From Deltaproteobacteria bacterium (lineage in GTDB: Bacteria; Desulfobacterota; Desulfarculia; Adiutricales; Adiutricaceae), in contig JAISFS010000099.1 of NCBI GenBank assembly GCA_031263485.1, positions 1-64,000 of the forward strand: a stretch of DNA of 64,000 nt, read 5' to 3'. The notes under the pieces were generated by a model, which searched no databases, was not told where the DNA came from, and worked only from the letters and a program-made list of their open reading frames with translations. Every line of letters begins with the position of its first letter. Position 1 is the stretch's first letter. This document shows positions 9,551 through 18,123 of this stretch, piece by piece. Position numbers and translations under genes: made by a program.

Positions 9551-11461
9551 ATGCCCATATTCAATAGCACGGACAACACTGGCCTTTCCATCCAAGCCCT
9601 CCTGGCTGCCGCCCTGAAGTTGCTGGACGCGGGAGATGCCGACAAGGCCAGAGCCATGCTCGAGCCCGTCCTGGAGGACCGCGCCAAGGGACAGTCAATG
9701 GAAGACTCCATTCTCATGGAGGCGAACCATGCCTTAGGGCTCGCCTTCGCCATGAAAGGCAACCACAAGGCCGCGAAGCTCTGGCACGCCAGGGCCCTGG
9801 AAGGCCAGATTCGGCTCGCGGGACCGAGGGACATGCGCACCGCCTGTTTCAAGATGCACCTGGCACTGGCCCACCTGAGGCTGGGTGAGCTCAAGCGGGC
9901 AGCGGAGATCATGACGGAGGCGGAAACCCTCGCAAGCTCCCCGGGCAACAGGAACAACCCACTAGCTGTGGACTGCGCCGAAGGCATGGCGGAAATCCTC
10001 GCTAAATCGGGAAACTTCATAAGAGCGAGAGCCAAGGCCGAAAAGGCCCTCTCACGGAGGCTCACCCGGCAGGGCCCGGAACATCCGAAAACGGTACGCC
10101 TTCTGTGGCTCCTCTCCGGGATTCTCATGGGCCAGGGGGACGAGGAGGGGGCCAGCCGCCTGCGGCTCGCCGCCCTGCGGGCTCTGGAGAAACGGAAAAT
10201 CCGGGCGCTCGAGAGGGCTGTGGCCCTCCTCGGGGGGAACCGCGACGCAACCCCGAAACCAGTGCATCCGTCGAAGGGCCGGAGACCCTGGCGGGGCTCC
10301 GGGCCCCTCACAAAGTCTCGGCCCGGCCCCCGACGCACAACGCCCTACCCCATGCCTCCCGAGAAGGCCCGGGTGAGGCCAATCGCGGACCATGCCCCCA
10401 TGAGCATGCTGGCCGCCGCCATCCGTGAGCAGGAGAAGCGCACCCGGACTTCAGAACTCATGCTCAGGCTAGAGCGCACGGAAGCCGGTCGGGGGCCGGA
10501 TCACCCCGAAACCTTCCGTTGCCTCGTGAGCCTTGCCAAGGGGTTGCGCACGGCGGGGGAGCTTAAGGAGGCCTTCTCCCCGCTCCACCGAGCGCTGGAG
10601 TCGGCGATCCGGACCTCGGGCCGCGGCAGCGCGGGGGAGGCGCTCGCCGCCGCCGCGCTTGGCGACCTCTTCGAGGAAGGGAGGGACATCAGGACGGCCA
10701 TCTTTTTCCACAAGCTGGCGGTCGCCGCCGCGCTCTCCGGCACCGATGCCCGCAGGGAGCTCTTCTTGGCCGGATCCCCCTTTGAGCAGGACTGGGATGA
10801 GGCGATGGGGGACCGGTACCGCTCTCTCTTCGAGGCCCTACTGATAGAAACGCGGACTTCCGAGGCGCTGACCGTGCTGGAGGCCATGAAACGCGAGGAA
10901 CTCGCGGAAACGGTAGGCACCATGGAGCCGTCGCGTCCCGAAGCGCCTCGAAGCGCCGCAAAGGGCGCGGTCGCGCCCGGGAACCGGCCGCCAGCGTCGG
11001 CTTCAAGCGAGGCGGACGCCTGGCTTGCCGAGGCCCTCTGGGCCGGGACCCCCGATGAGGCGGCATACGCCGTCTATGCAGCCGCTGCCGGGACGCTTGA
11101 CGTCTTGGGCAAGGCGGCGGCGAGGCGCTCCGCTACACTGAAAAGACCCTTGAAGGCGCAGCGCGACCGCGAGCGGACAGACGAGATCGCCGCCGACCAG
11201 GCTCTGGCGGGTGCCGGGCGAAGGCTCCTGGAAATGCTGACGCGGGTCCAACGGCACTACTGGCCGACGGCGGCGCTGGAGAAGGCCGCAGGACGGGCGG
11301 TCAGGCCTGAAATGCCTTCGGTTCCGAAACTTCCCGCGCAGGAGGACACGCTGGCTAAGACGGCTGACGAGACGCGGGAGACGCCACTGGCCGGGACGGC
11401 AGATGCGGGTCGTGCGGGCGGACCGGGTTTGCACAAAGGGGCGGGGGCAACCAGGCGATGA
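9551..11461 (+). CDS. TPR protein, first half of a split TPR-CHAT pair
   Basis: I chose ATG 9551 (636 residues); an earlier in-frame start at 9464 would only add low-quality sequence. Residues 10-220 and 300-440 form TPR-type helical hairpins (GPEHPKTVRLLWLLSGILM, GPDHPETFRCLVSLAKGL), separated by a Pro/Arg-rich linker. Near residue 440 comes the pattern found just before CHAT domains (YRSLFEALLIETRTSEALTV, MKREELAE). The CHAT domain itself is in the next gene, whose ATG overlaps the TGA here (ATGA, 11458-11461), so translation is probably coupled. No signal peptide, so probably cytoplasmic. Together the two genes look like one TPR-CHAT protein split in two. Confidence 0.85.
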   Translation: MPIFNSTDNTGLSIQALLAAALKLLDAGDADKARAMLEPVLEDRAKGQSMEDSILMEANHALGLAFAMKGNHKAAKLWHARALEGQIRLAGPRDMRTACFKMHLALAHLRLGELKRAAEIMTEAETLASSPGNRNNPLAVDCAEGMAEILAKSGNFIRARAKAEKALSRRLTRQGPEHPKTVRLLWLLSGILMGQGDEEGASRLRLAALRALEKRKIRALERAVALLGGNRDATPKPVHPSKGRRPWRGSGPLTKSRPGPRRTTPYPMPPEKARVRPIADHAPMSMLAAAIREQEKRTRTSELMLRLERTEAGRGPDHPETFRCLVSLAKGLRTAGELKEAFSPLHRALESAIRTSGRGSAGEALAAAALGDLFEEGRDIRTAIFFHKLAVAAALSGTDARRELFLAGSPFEQDWDEAMGDRYRSLFEALLIETRTSEALTVLEAMKREELAETVGTMEPSRPEAPRSAAKGAVAPGNRPPASASSEADAWLAEALWAGTPDEAAYAVYAAAAGTLDVLGKAAARRSATLKRPLKAQRDRERTDEIAADQALAGAGRRLLEMLTRVQRHYWPTAALEKAAGRAVRPEMPSVPKLPAQEDTLAKTADETRETPLAGTADAGRAGGPGLHKGAGATRR

Positions 11462-13095
11462 GCGGACCTAAAGACAGGCGTACCGAAGACGCGTCCCGGA
11501 AAGAGGCGGCAACGTCACCTGAAACGTTGAAACGGGCGGAACTGGAGCGGATGGCGGCGGCGGGCCGCGCGAAGATGAAGCGACTGGCGGACGCGAAGCT
11601 CAAGTCTACTGCACCGTGGGTGCCCGATACACAGAGCCCGAAGAAATCAACGCATCCTGCCTGGGACGAGTGCCAGGCCGAGCTGGACCGGCTGACTGAG
11701 AAGGCTGAACGCAGGGCTGAACAGGCGCTCCGGGCGAAGCCCGATCGCCAGCCCGGCGATTCGCGCAGTGCCCGGGAAAACCGCCCTTCGGCGTCCAGGC
11801 TCCAGACGGAGGCCGAGCGTCGGCTTATTGCCGGTCACCGGGCCCAAACCGAACTCCGGGCCGAGGCCAACCGCCGAACCGAAACCGCACGCAAGCGCGA
11901 GGTAGCGCAACTGTCTGTACTTAAGCGCCGGGAAGAGGCTAAGCGCCGCGCCGAGGCAGAGGCCGAGCGTCGGGAAGAGGACTGGCGCCGCATCGAGGCT
12001 GGATTCCGTATCGCATCCAACCGCCGAGCAGAAGCTGAACGCAAGGCAGAAGCGGAGCGCAAGGCAGAAGCGGAGCGCCTCGAATCTGAAGCCATGCCGC
12101 CGCCTGCCGAACGCCTCCGCTTTCTTCAGGCTGAACTAGCCCGATCCTCCGGCGGGTCGGCGCTGGTCTCCCTCATCCCCTCCGACAGGTTCATGTTCGT
12201 GTCGCTCGTGACACCCTCCGGCACCTTCCGCGGCAGGGTGGAGATACGCCGGGACGTCCTATGGGAGATCGTGCATCGCTTCCTCAAGGAGCTCACGGAT
12301 CCCCGAAGCGATCCGAAGGAGACGGCGAAAACGCTCTACGACATCGCGATAAAGCCTCTGGAGGGCCTCATCGACAAGGACGGAGCAGTGACCATCGCGT
12401 TCTTGCTGGACGGCCTCCTCCGCTTCGTCCCTCCGGCAGCGCTGTGGGACGGCAAGCAATGGTTCGCGGAGAAGCGCCCTACAGCCGTCGTGACCGCCTC
12501 CACGGTTGCCCGACTCATGCGGGGGACCCCGCCCTTGCCGACCGTAACGGGGGCACCGGATCTCGAGACGGCCTGGGAAGTCGTACGGGACGAGACGGAA
12601 TTCAGGCGTAGCCTCATCCGCGCCGCAGGTTCCGCCGCAAGGCAACTCCGGGTGGCTAACCCGCTGGCGTACGCGCCTGGCACCGCCGGCGGCTCCTCGC
12701 TCGTCATGGGGAACGGGAAAAGACTCAGACTCTTCGACTTTCTGAGAGATCCGTCCTTGGACCTGCGTGGCCTGGATCTCATGGCGTTCGTGGGAAGCGA
12801 TGTGGAATACTGCGGTTCTACCAACGGCGCCGAGATAGAGATCCTTAGCGACCTCCTCCAGGCGCGCGGCTGTGCCGCCGCACTCGAGCCGTTGTGGAGC
12901 GCCGCGGACGAGTCCGCAGGCACTCTGGTGGGCGAGTTCGTCCATCTTCGGGCGGACGAGGGCAAAAGCAAGGCGGAAGCGCTCCAGGGGGCGCAACTGG
13001 CGGTCCTGGAGAAGGCTACGTCCGGCAGGGCTGAAGTGTCCCTGTCGCACCCGCGCTACTGGGCGTCCCTGGTCCTCAGCGGGGACTGGACGTAA
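11458..13095 (+). CDS. coiled-coil CHAT-fold protein lacking the protease dyad
   Basis: 545 residues. Residues 20-215 are a charged coiled coil (repeats of RRAEAERKAEAER). Residues ~285-545 follow the CHAT caspase-like fold in order: LYDIAIKPLEGLIDKDG, FLLDGLLRFVPPAALWDGK, GLDLMAFVGSDVEYCGSTNG, NGAEIEILSDLL, EPLWSAADESAGTLVGEF, and the C-terminal HPRYWASLVLSGDW. In active CHAT proteases a His lies in an HxATHG motif and a Cys in LSACET. Here the first region reads RVANPLAYAPG, with no His, and the Cys position aligns with Asp448 (FVGSDVE); Cys452 is four residues away. The protein is therefore predicted to be a pseudo-protease. It is co-translated with the TPR gene upstream. Confidence 0.85.
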   Translation: MSGPKDRRTEDASRKEAATSPETLKRAELERMAAAGRAKMKRLADAKLKSTAPWVPDTQSPKKSTHPAWDECQAELDRLTEKAERRAEQALRAKPDRQPGDSRSARENRPSASRLQTEAERRLIAGHRAQTELRAEANRRTETARKREVAQLSVLKRREEAKRRAEAEAERREEDWRRIEAGFRIASNRRAEAERKAEAERKAEAERLESEAMPPPAERLRFLQAELARSSGGSALVSLIPSDRFMFVSLVTPSGTFRGRVEIRRDVLWEIVHRFLKELTDPRSDPKETAKTLYDIAIKPLEGLIDKDGAVTIAFLLDGLLRFVPPAALWDGKQWFAEKRPTAVVTASTVARLMRGTPPLPTVTGAPDLETAWEVVRDETEFRRSLIRAAGSAARQLRVANPLAYAPGTAGGSSLVMGNGKRLRLFDFLRDPSLDLRGLDLMAFVGSDVEYCGSTNGAEIEILSDLLQARGCAAALEPLWSAADESAGTLVGEFVHLRADEGKSKAEALQGAQLAVLEKATSGRAEVSLSHPRYWASLVLSGDWT

Positions 13096-13153
13096 AGCCC
13101 TTCATTACGCAACGCGCCATGCTGTACCCAGATCAGGTCGAAACGGATAGGCC

Positions 13154-14401
13154 ATGCCGGAAGAACCCAAGCGACACGTCGCCCGCAACCCAGCCCCCTT
13201 GCAGATGCATGCGCCGCACGGCCCCTCATCGCGCGAGCCAGGGTCTCGCAGACCATCATCTCGCGGACCTGTGGCTCACAGGCCCTCTTCGCGCGACCCG
13301 GCATCGCGCGTGCCTGCGGTTCACAGCCCAACGCCATGGCTGATGCATGACTTCTTCGCAGGCAGCGGGCTGGTGGGGCTCGGGCTCGCGGGCATGTTCC
13401 GACCGATATGGGCCAACGACTCCTGCCCCAGGAAGGCCGATGTCTATCGGTCAAATTCGTGCGGCGAGCATTTCGTCCTGGGGGACGTACGCAACGTGCG
13501 CGGGCTGGATCTCCCGTTCGCCCACCTGTCCTGGGCGAGTTTCCCCTGTCAGGACCTCTCCCTCGCCGGGCCAATGGGCGGCATCGAGGCTTCAAGGAGC
13601 GGGCTCGTCTGGGAATGGCTGCGCGTGGTTCGCGAGACCTCCCCACGACCGGCCCTGCTCGTCATGGAGAACGTGACGGGTCTCCTCTCGGCAGGCGGGG
13701 GAGAACACTTCCGCAAGCTCCACGTGGCGCTGGGGGAGGCCGGCTATCGGGCGGGCGCCGTGGTCCTGGACGCCGCGATTTTCCTGCCGCAGTCCAGGCC
13801 ACGGGTCTTCGTGATAGCCGTGACCGCCGGAGCGAGAGTCCCGGAGGAGCTCGTGTCCAAGGGCCCGTGCTGGCTCCACAGCTCTGCGGCGTCCTCGCTC
13901 GGGGCCTCGCTTCCGGACTGGATCTGGTGGAGCGCACCCGAACCGGAGATCCGGCGGCCCCGCCTCAATGACATCCTGGAGCCGGATCTGCCCTTCGACA
14001 GGGACGGGGTGCTCCGGCTTCTTGGACCGCGCCACAAGGCGGCTCTGGACGCGCTGGAGAACGCCGTATCCACGGGCTACCGCCGCACCCGGAACGGCCG
14101 ACAGCTTCTCGAGCTCCGTTTCGATGGCATGGCGGGGTGCCTGCGCACCCCTGACGGGGGGAGCAGTAAGCAGTTCCTTGTCGTGAAGAAAAACGGCCGG
14201 GCAGGGGCGCGGCTCCTGTCCCCGCGGGAGACGGCGAGACTCATGGGAGCACCGGATGGCTTCGTCCTGCCAGTGCGCCCCAACGATGCCTACAGGGCTA
14301 TGGGCGATGCCGTGGCGTTGCCCGTGGCGAGGTTCTTGGGCAAGGCCATCCTCGCGAAACTCGCCGAGTCGATCTATGGCGCCACCACCGGCCAGAGCTG
14401 A
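13154..14401 (+). CDS. C5-cytosine DNA methyltransferase
   Basis: Dcm-type enzyme that transfers methyl from AdoMet to cytosine C5. The motifs are in canonical order: I DFFAGSGLVGLGL (residue ~66), IV SFPCQDLSLAGP with the catalytic Cys (~131), VI MENV, VIII QSRPRVFVI, and IX/X at the end (NDAYRAMGDAVALPVARFL). The target-recognition region is short. The first ~60 residues are a 30-bp tandem repeat translated as PSSREPGSRR-like units. The true start could instead be ATG 13343, just before motif I; neither start has a strong ribosome site. No restriction endonuclease is adjacent. It lies 58 bp after the CHAT gene and converges on a second methyltransferase. Confidence 0.92.
   Translation: MPEEPKRHVARNPAPLQMHAPHGPSSREPGSRRPSSRGPVAHRPSSRDPASRVPAVHSPTPWLMHDFFAGSGLVGLGLAGMFRPIWANDSCPRKADVYRSNSCGEHFVLGDVRNVRGLDLPFAHLSWASFPCQDLSLAGPMGGIEASRSGLVWEWLRVVRETSPRPALLVMENVTGLLSAGGGEHFRKLHVALGEAGYRAGAVVLDAAIFLPQSRPRVFVIAVTAGARVPEELVSKGPCWLHSSAASSLGASLPDWIWWSAPEPEIRRPRLNDILEPDLPFDRDGVLRLLGPRHKAALDALENAVSTGYRRTRNGRQLLELRFDGMAGCLRTPDGGSSKQFLVVKKNGRAGARLLSPRETARLMGAPDGFVLPVRPNDAYRAMGDAVALPVARFLGKAILAKLAESIYGATTGQS
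13216..13310. repeat. 30-bp imperfect tandem repeat at the methyltransferase 5' end
   Basis: About three units of 30 bp with the core ATCGCGCGAGCC / ATCTCGCGGACC, each encoding ten residues (PSSR-x-P...). The repeat may be an intergenic repeat that happens to stay open in the methyltransferase frame. Confidence 0.6.
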
Positions 14402-14505
14402 CGGTTCCGGGAGGAAGGGCTAACTCGCCGGCGGACGCTTCAGACGGACGATATCGGACGGGATGGACAGACTGAATCGGACGGACGCTCAGAGTTGCCC
14501 TGACC

Positions 14506-15375
14506 TCAAACGACCACTATCCTGGCCCCGGTAACCCCATCCAGAACGAGCCGCTTGCGTGCGAGTTCCACGTATTCGGGATTGAGCTCGATCCCCACGT
14601 ATTTCCGGCCCGTCTTCCGGCACACTTGGCCGACCGTGCCCGATCCGAAGAACGGGTCGATCACGAAGTCGCCACGCTCCGAGGAGGCGAGGACGCAAGG
14701 CAACACGAGTTCCGGCGGGAAGGTGGCGAAGTGTGCGCCGGTGAAGGGCTTGGTCGGGAGCCGCCACACCGTGCGCAAGGCCCGCCAACCTCCCCCGTCC
14801 GCCGGCTCGCGCACGGCGTCCCAATCGTAGTGGTAGGCCTGGGACTTCGTGAACATGAAGACGTACTCGTGGGCCCTGGTCGGGCGGTCCTTGACGCTCT
14901 CCGGCATGGCGTTGGGCTTGTGCCAGACCACATCGCTCCTCAGATACCAGCCGTCCTCCTGCAGCGCGAAGGCCAGCCTCCAGGGAATTCCCAGGAGATC
15001 CTTGGGCTTCAGGCCTTCCGGGGTGTCCGGGCGAACCTCCATGGCCCGGGCCCGGTTCTTCCTGTCAGGAGCCCTCCAGCCGCGGTTGCCGCTCGTGTAG
15101 CCGTCCCCGATGTTTATCCAGAGGGTGCCGTCGTCCGAAAGCGAGCGCCTAAGCTCCGCGAACACGCTCACCAGTCTCCCTATGAAGAGCTCGGGAGTGG
15201 GCTCCAGGCCCATCTGGCCCTCTATGCCGTAATCCCTCAGCCCCCAGTAGGGCGGCGAGGTGACGCAACAGCGCACGGCACCGGAGGGCAGGCGCCTGAG
15301 CGCCGCAAGCGCGTCCCCCTGGAAGAGCACCGAGCCCTTGAGGGAGTAAGGGCGAGGCTGACGGGAGGCTACCAT
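14506..15375 (-). CDS. beta-class DNA methyltransferase (SPPY type)
   Basis: 289 residues. The catalytic motif IV comes first (TSPPYWGLRDYG, residues ~39-50) and the AdoMet-binding FxGxG motif last (DPFFGSGTVG, ~242-251), the order of beta-class N4-cytosine/N6-adenine methyltransferases. SPPY is more usual for N4-cytosine enzymes, but substrate cannot be fixed from sequence. A GGAG-type ribosome site precedes ATG 15375. It is convergent with the C5 methyltransferase (104-bp gap), and no cognate endonuclease is visible. With the TPR-CHAT pair it forms an island that may be defensive or self-marking; this is inference. Confidence 0.92.
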   Translation of the reverse strand: MVASRQPRPYSLKGSVLFQGDALAALRRLPSGAVRCCVTSPPYWGLRDYGIEGQMGLEPTPELFIGRLVSVFAELRRSLSDDGTLWINIGDGYTSGNRGWRAPDRKNRARAMEVRPDTPEGLKPKDLLGIPWRLAFALQEDGWYLRSDVVWHKPNAMPESVKDRPTRAHEYVFMFTKSQAYHYDWDAVREPADGGGWRALRTVWRLPTKPFTGAHFATFPPELVLPCVLASSERGDFVIDPFFGSGTVGQVCRKTGRKYVGIELNPEYVELARKRLVLDGVTGARIVVV

Positions 15376-17346
15376 GCGCTGGACCTTCTCCCCGAGGATG
15401 ACGCGGGCCGTTGCCTCCGGGATGATAAACCAAGAAGCATCCGCCGCAGCGGCAGGACGTCTGAAACCGAGCCCCGCTCGGCAATGCGATACGGTAGCGG
15501 AAGCCGGATGCCGCGCGGCGACCGGCGTCTCATATGGACGCGGGACGGTGGCCCGCCATGCCGATACGGCACGGCTCCGGAATCGGCACGGGGGCGCAAC
15601 TCCCCCATGAGCGGATCACTTACCACTTTCCCCGGAAATGGTCAAGGCGACCGCGTCCTTTCGATACCCGCGTTACCCAGATACCCGCGATACCCGCGTT
15701 ACCCAGATACCCGCGATACCCGATATACCCGATATACCCGATATACCCGGATACCCGATATACCCGGATACCCGATATACCCGATATACCCGGATACCCG
15801 ATATACCCGGATACCCGGATACCCGATATACCCGGATACCCGATATACCCGGATACCCGATATACCCGGATACCCGATATACCCGGATACCCGCGATACT
15901 CAAAGAAGCTACAAGACGAGACAACCGCTAGATCCCTATCGAGCCTACTGGATCGCTCAGGACGGCCAACATGTGTCTTTTGAGAAGTCAACCCTAAAGA
16001 GCTGGTAAACAGGGAGAACGAGACAACGCGGCGAACTTTTGTCACACTATCGCTCGTGCCGACAAGCCGAGAAGCACCTGAACGGTTTCCTCCTTCTCCT
16101 GCGGCTTGCCGCCCGACCGCCCTACGGCGCTTCATTTCCACGATCGAAGGCAGACTATCGGGCCCGCTGTCGAGGAATACGCCAATCTCTAGAGCCTTAT
16201 CCCCCTCAAATTCTCACCTCGCTCGGGATTTCCTGAGCCGAAGCAACCTCGTCCCCCCGCGCAACAAAATTAGTATCGCAAATTCCAGCCGAAGACTATT
16301 GGGGTCCGGGGGGCAATGACGTCCGCAACGGCACCCGCAACTCTGGAGACTCCCGAACCCCTTCCCCCGGAGCCCCGCTCATTTTGAGGGCGACCATGGC
16401 AGCCATCACTGTCCCGAACATTGCCATCTCTCTCCGCATCATGCAGAATACAAACGAACGCGTCCTCAGGTGTTGACGCGAAATGATACCGATATCCGCC
16501 GCACGCGTTATTCCAGGGGCGGGCCGTGGTGGCAGGACGTAATCAAGAAGCCTCCAGCGAAGCCTTGCAGACATAATCGGCAAGGCGGACGAAAATCCGC
16601 CCGCTGACCGTCCCGACTCGCCTGGGCACGCCGCACTGGGCATCGCCCCCGCGAGACCGCCAGGAAAAAGGCTATCCCCGAGACTGTTCTGACCGGAGGC
16701 TAGCCTTGCGAGGAGATTGGAGCACCTCCCTCGCGGAGGCCTGGAACCTGGAGCTACCTGATGGAGGCGAATGCCGGCCAGGTTGCCCACCCAGCCCATA
16801 GGGTGAAACCTTGCTCGCCACACGGCCAAGATAGCGGGGTCCCTGAGGGAAACGCCGGAAGGAACACTGCAGGCCAGACGGTCGGCGGGCGTCACCTCGG
16901 GGCTCGGATTGCGGCGCAGCGGAAGATGGCTAGGCAGGGGACGTTCAGCAGGAGTCGCGGAACATCCGCGGGTTCCCGTTCGGATGTCTTGTCCGCCTCC
17001 GTGGACGGAGAAGGGCTGACATCAGGATCGAGAACGGATTCGGTTCGCGCCCGGACGGCAGAAGGTCAGCCCCTCGGTTCCGGTGAAAGGCGTCCCTCGA
17101 CATCGAGAAGTCTGCGGACCAAGGGCCCTTGGCGGCTTCAAGCCGCAGATACGAGCGACAAAAAAGCTGTCGGAAGGTTTTCTCCTGCCTGATTGAGGTG
17201 TATAATGGGCTTCACTATTGAAATCGCGTACCATAAGGCAAACGACAAAGCGTCATGGAACCATACTCACTTCAGAGCAACCCTTCGCGCGCGACGCCGG
17301 AGCGGCTATCCCGTTGGCCGGGGCCTTACGGCCGCAGGAGGACAGC
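15376..17346. other. long gene-free region containing a GATACCC array
   Basis: Apart from the tandem array at 15662-15899, no gene is supported. An open frame of 199 codons on the minus strand (16296-16895) resembles nothing and is probably a chance frame in GC-rich DNA. The promoter of the minus-strand methyltransferase should lie in the first part. Confidence 0.4.
15662..15899. repeat. GATACCC / GATATACCC tandem array
   Basis: About 240 bp made of 8- and 9-bp units GGATACCC and GATATACCC. These alternate as a 17-bp unit over most of the length; the left part uses a 26-bp unit with GTTACCC variants. Some 25 copies of ATACCC occur on one strand. All units point the same way and there are no spacers. 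It lies upstream of the minus-strand methyltransferase gene. A small 19-bp repeat with the same GGATACC core occurs at 18564-18610. Confidence 0.9.
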
Positions 17347-18123
17347 TTGACAACCGAAACGACGCCCCGAATCCCCGGCCTGACCTGGGCAGCCATACTG
17401 CTGGCGGCCCTGACGCTGTCAGCCTCCGTATTCGCCGCCCCGGCAGACGGCGCACCTGCGGAGCCCCAGACCCAGAACCAGACCCCGCCCAAGCCCCGCG
17501 CCGTGAACGGCCCCGACAGGGTGGCCGGCCTCACCCTGGCCTCACGGCTGGCCGAGGAAGGTCGGAAAAACCGCTCTGCGCTCACGCTCGCAGCCGCGGC
17601 GGAAATCATGGCGGGCTCCCAGGTCCCAGAAGTGAAACGCGGCAAGACCGTCGAGACCGGACCCGACGGCGCCTCCACGTCCAACTCCCCGATGCCCATC
17701 TCCGACAGGTCGGGGGACCCCCAAGCCCTTTTCGTCGAAGCCGCCGCCATTGCAAGGGAGGACTCTAACGAGCCCCTGGCCGCCGCCATAGAGTCCGCGG
17801 CCCTGACATCATTAAAGGGAAACGGCCGCAGGGGGGCGAGGGGCCGCGGCGAAAGCCACAGCGACCGCGTGATGCCCCACAGCACCGACATCTACAACGT
17901 GAGATTCCCTGGAGGGGTTACGGCCCGGGCCACCGTCGTGACCGGATCGGGCCAGGACGTCGACCTCTTCGTGTTCGACCAGAACGGCAGTATCGTGGCC
18001 TACGACAACGGCCTCGAAAGCACGGGCGCCTGCACCTGGGTACCGGAAAAGACAGGGGAATACAGCCTGAGGGTCAGCAACACTACCGGCGTATCCGTCG
18101 ACTATACCCTCTTCACGAATTAG
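17347..18123 (+). CDS. secreted protein with C-terminal PPC-like domain
   Basis: The start is TTG 17347, because an AGGAGG site sits 5 nt upstream and a signal peptide follows directly (PGLTWAAILLAALTLSASVFA, cleavage near FAAPA). An upstream in-frame TTG (17218) lacks both. The 258-residue product has an Ala-rich middle of unknown role. Residues ~180-258 resemble the bacterial pre-peptidase C-terminal beta-sandwich (VRFPGGVTARATVV, GQDVDLFVFDQNGSIVAYDN, EKTGEYSLRVSN). Such domains accompany secreted proteases and hydrolases, but no catalytic domain is present here. A stand-alone exported binding protein is the best guess. Confidence 0.75.
   Translation: MTTETTPRIPGLTWAAILLAALTLSASVFAAPADGAPAEPQTQNQTPPKPRAVNGPDRVAGLTLASRLAEEGRKNRSALTLAAAAEIMAGSQVPEVKRGKTVETGPDGASTSNSPMPISDRSGDPQALFVEAAAIAREDSNEPLAAAIESAALTSLKGNGRRGARGRGESHSDRVMPHSTDIYNVRFPGGVTARATVVTGSGQDVDLFVFDQNGSIVAYDNGLESTGACTWVPEKTGEYSLRVSNTTGVSVDYTLFTN

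Noticed and set aside
15620-16141. protein of YIGYPGISG-type repeats on the minus strand
   Set aside because: It is the translation of the GATACCC array; no ribosome site and no non-repeat domain.
16296-16895. 199-codon open frame on the minus strand
   Set aside because: No resemblance to any family, no clear start signal, and similar chance frames occur all over the window.
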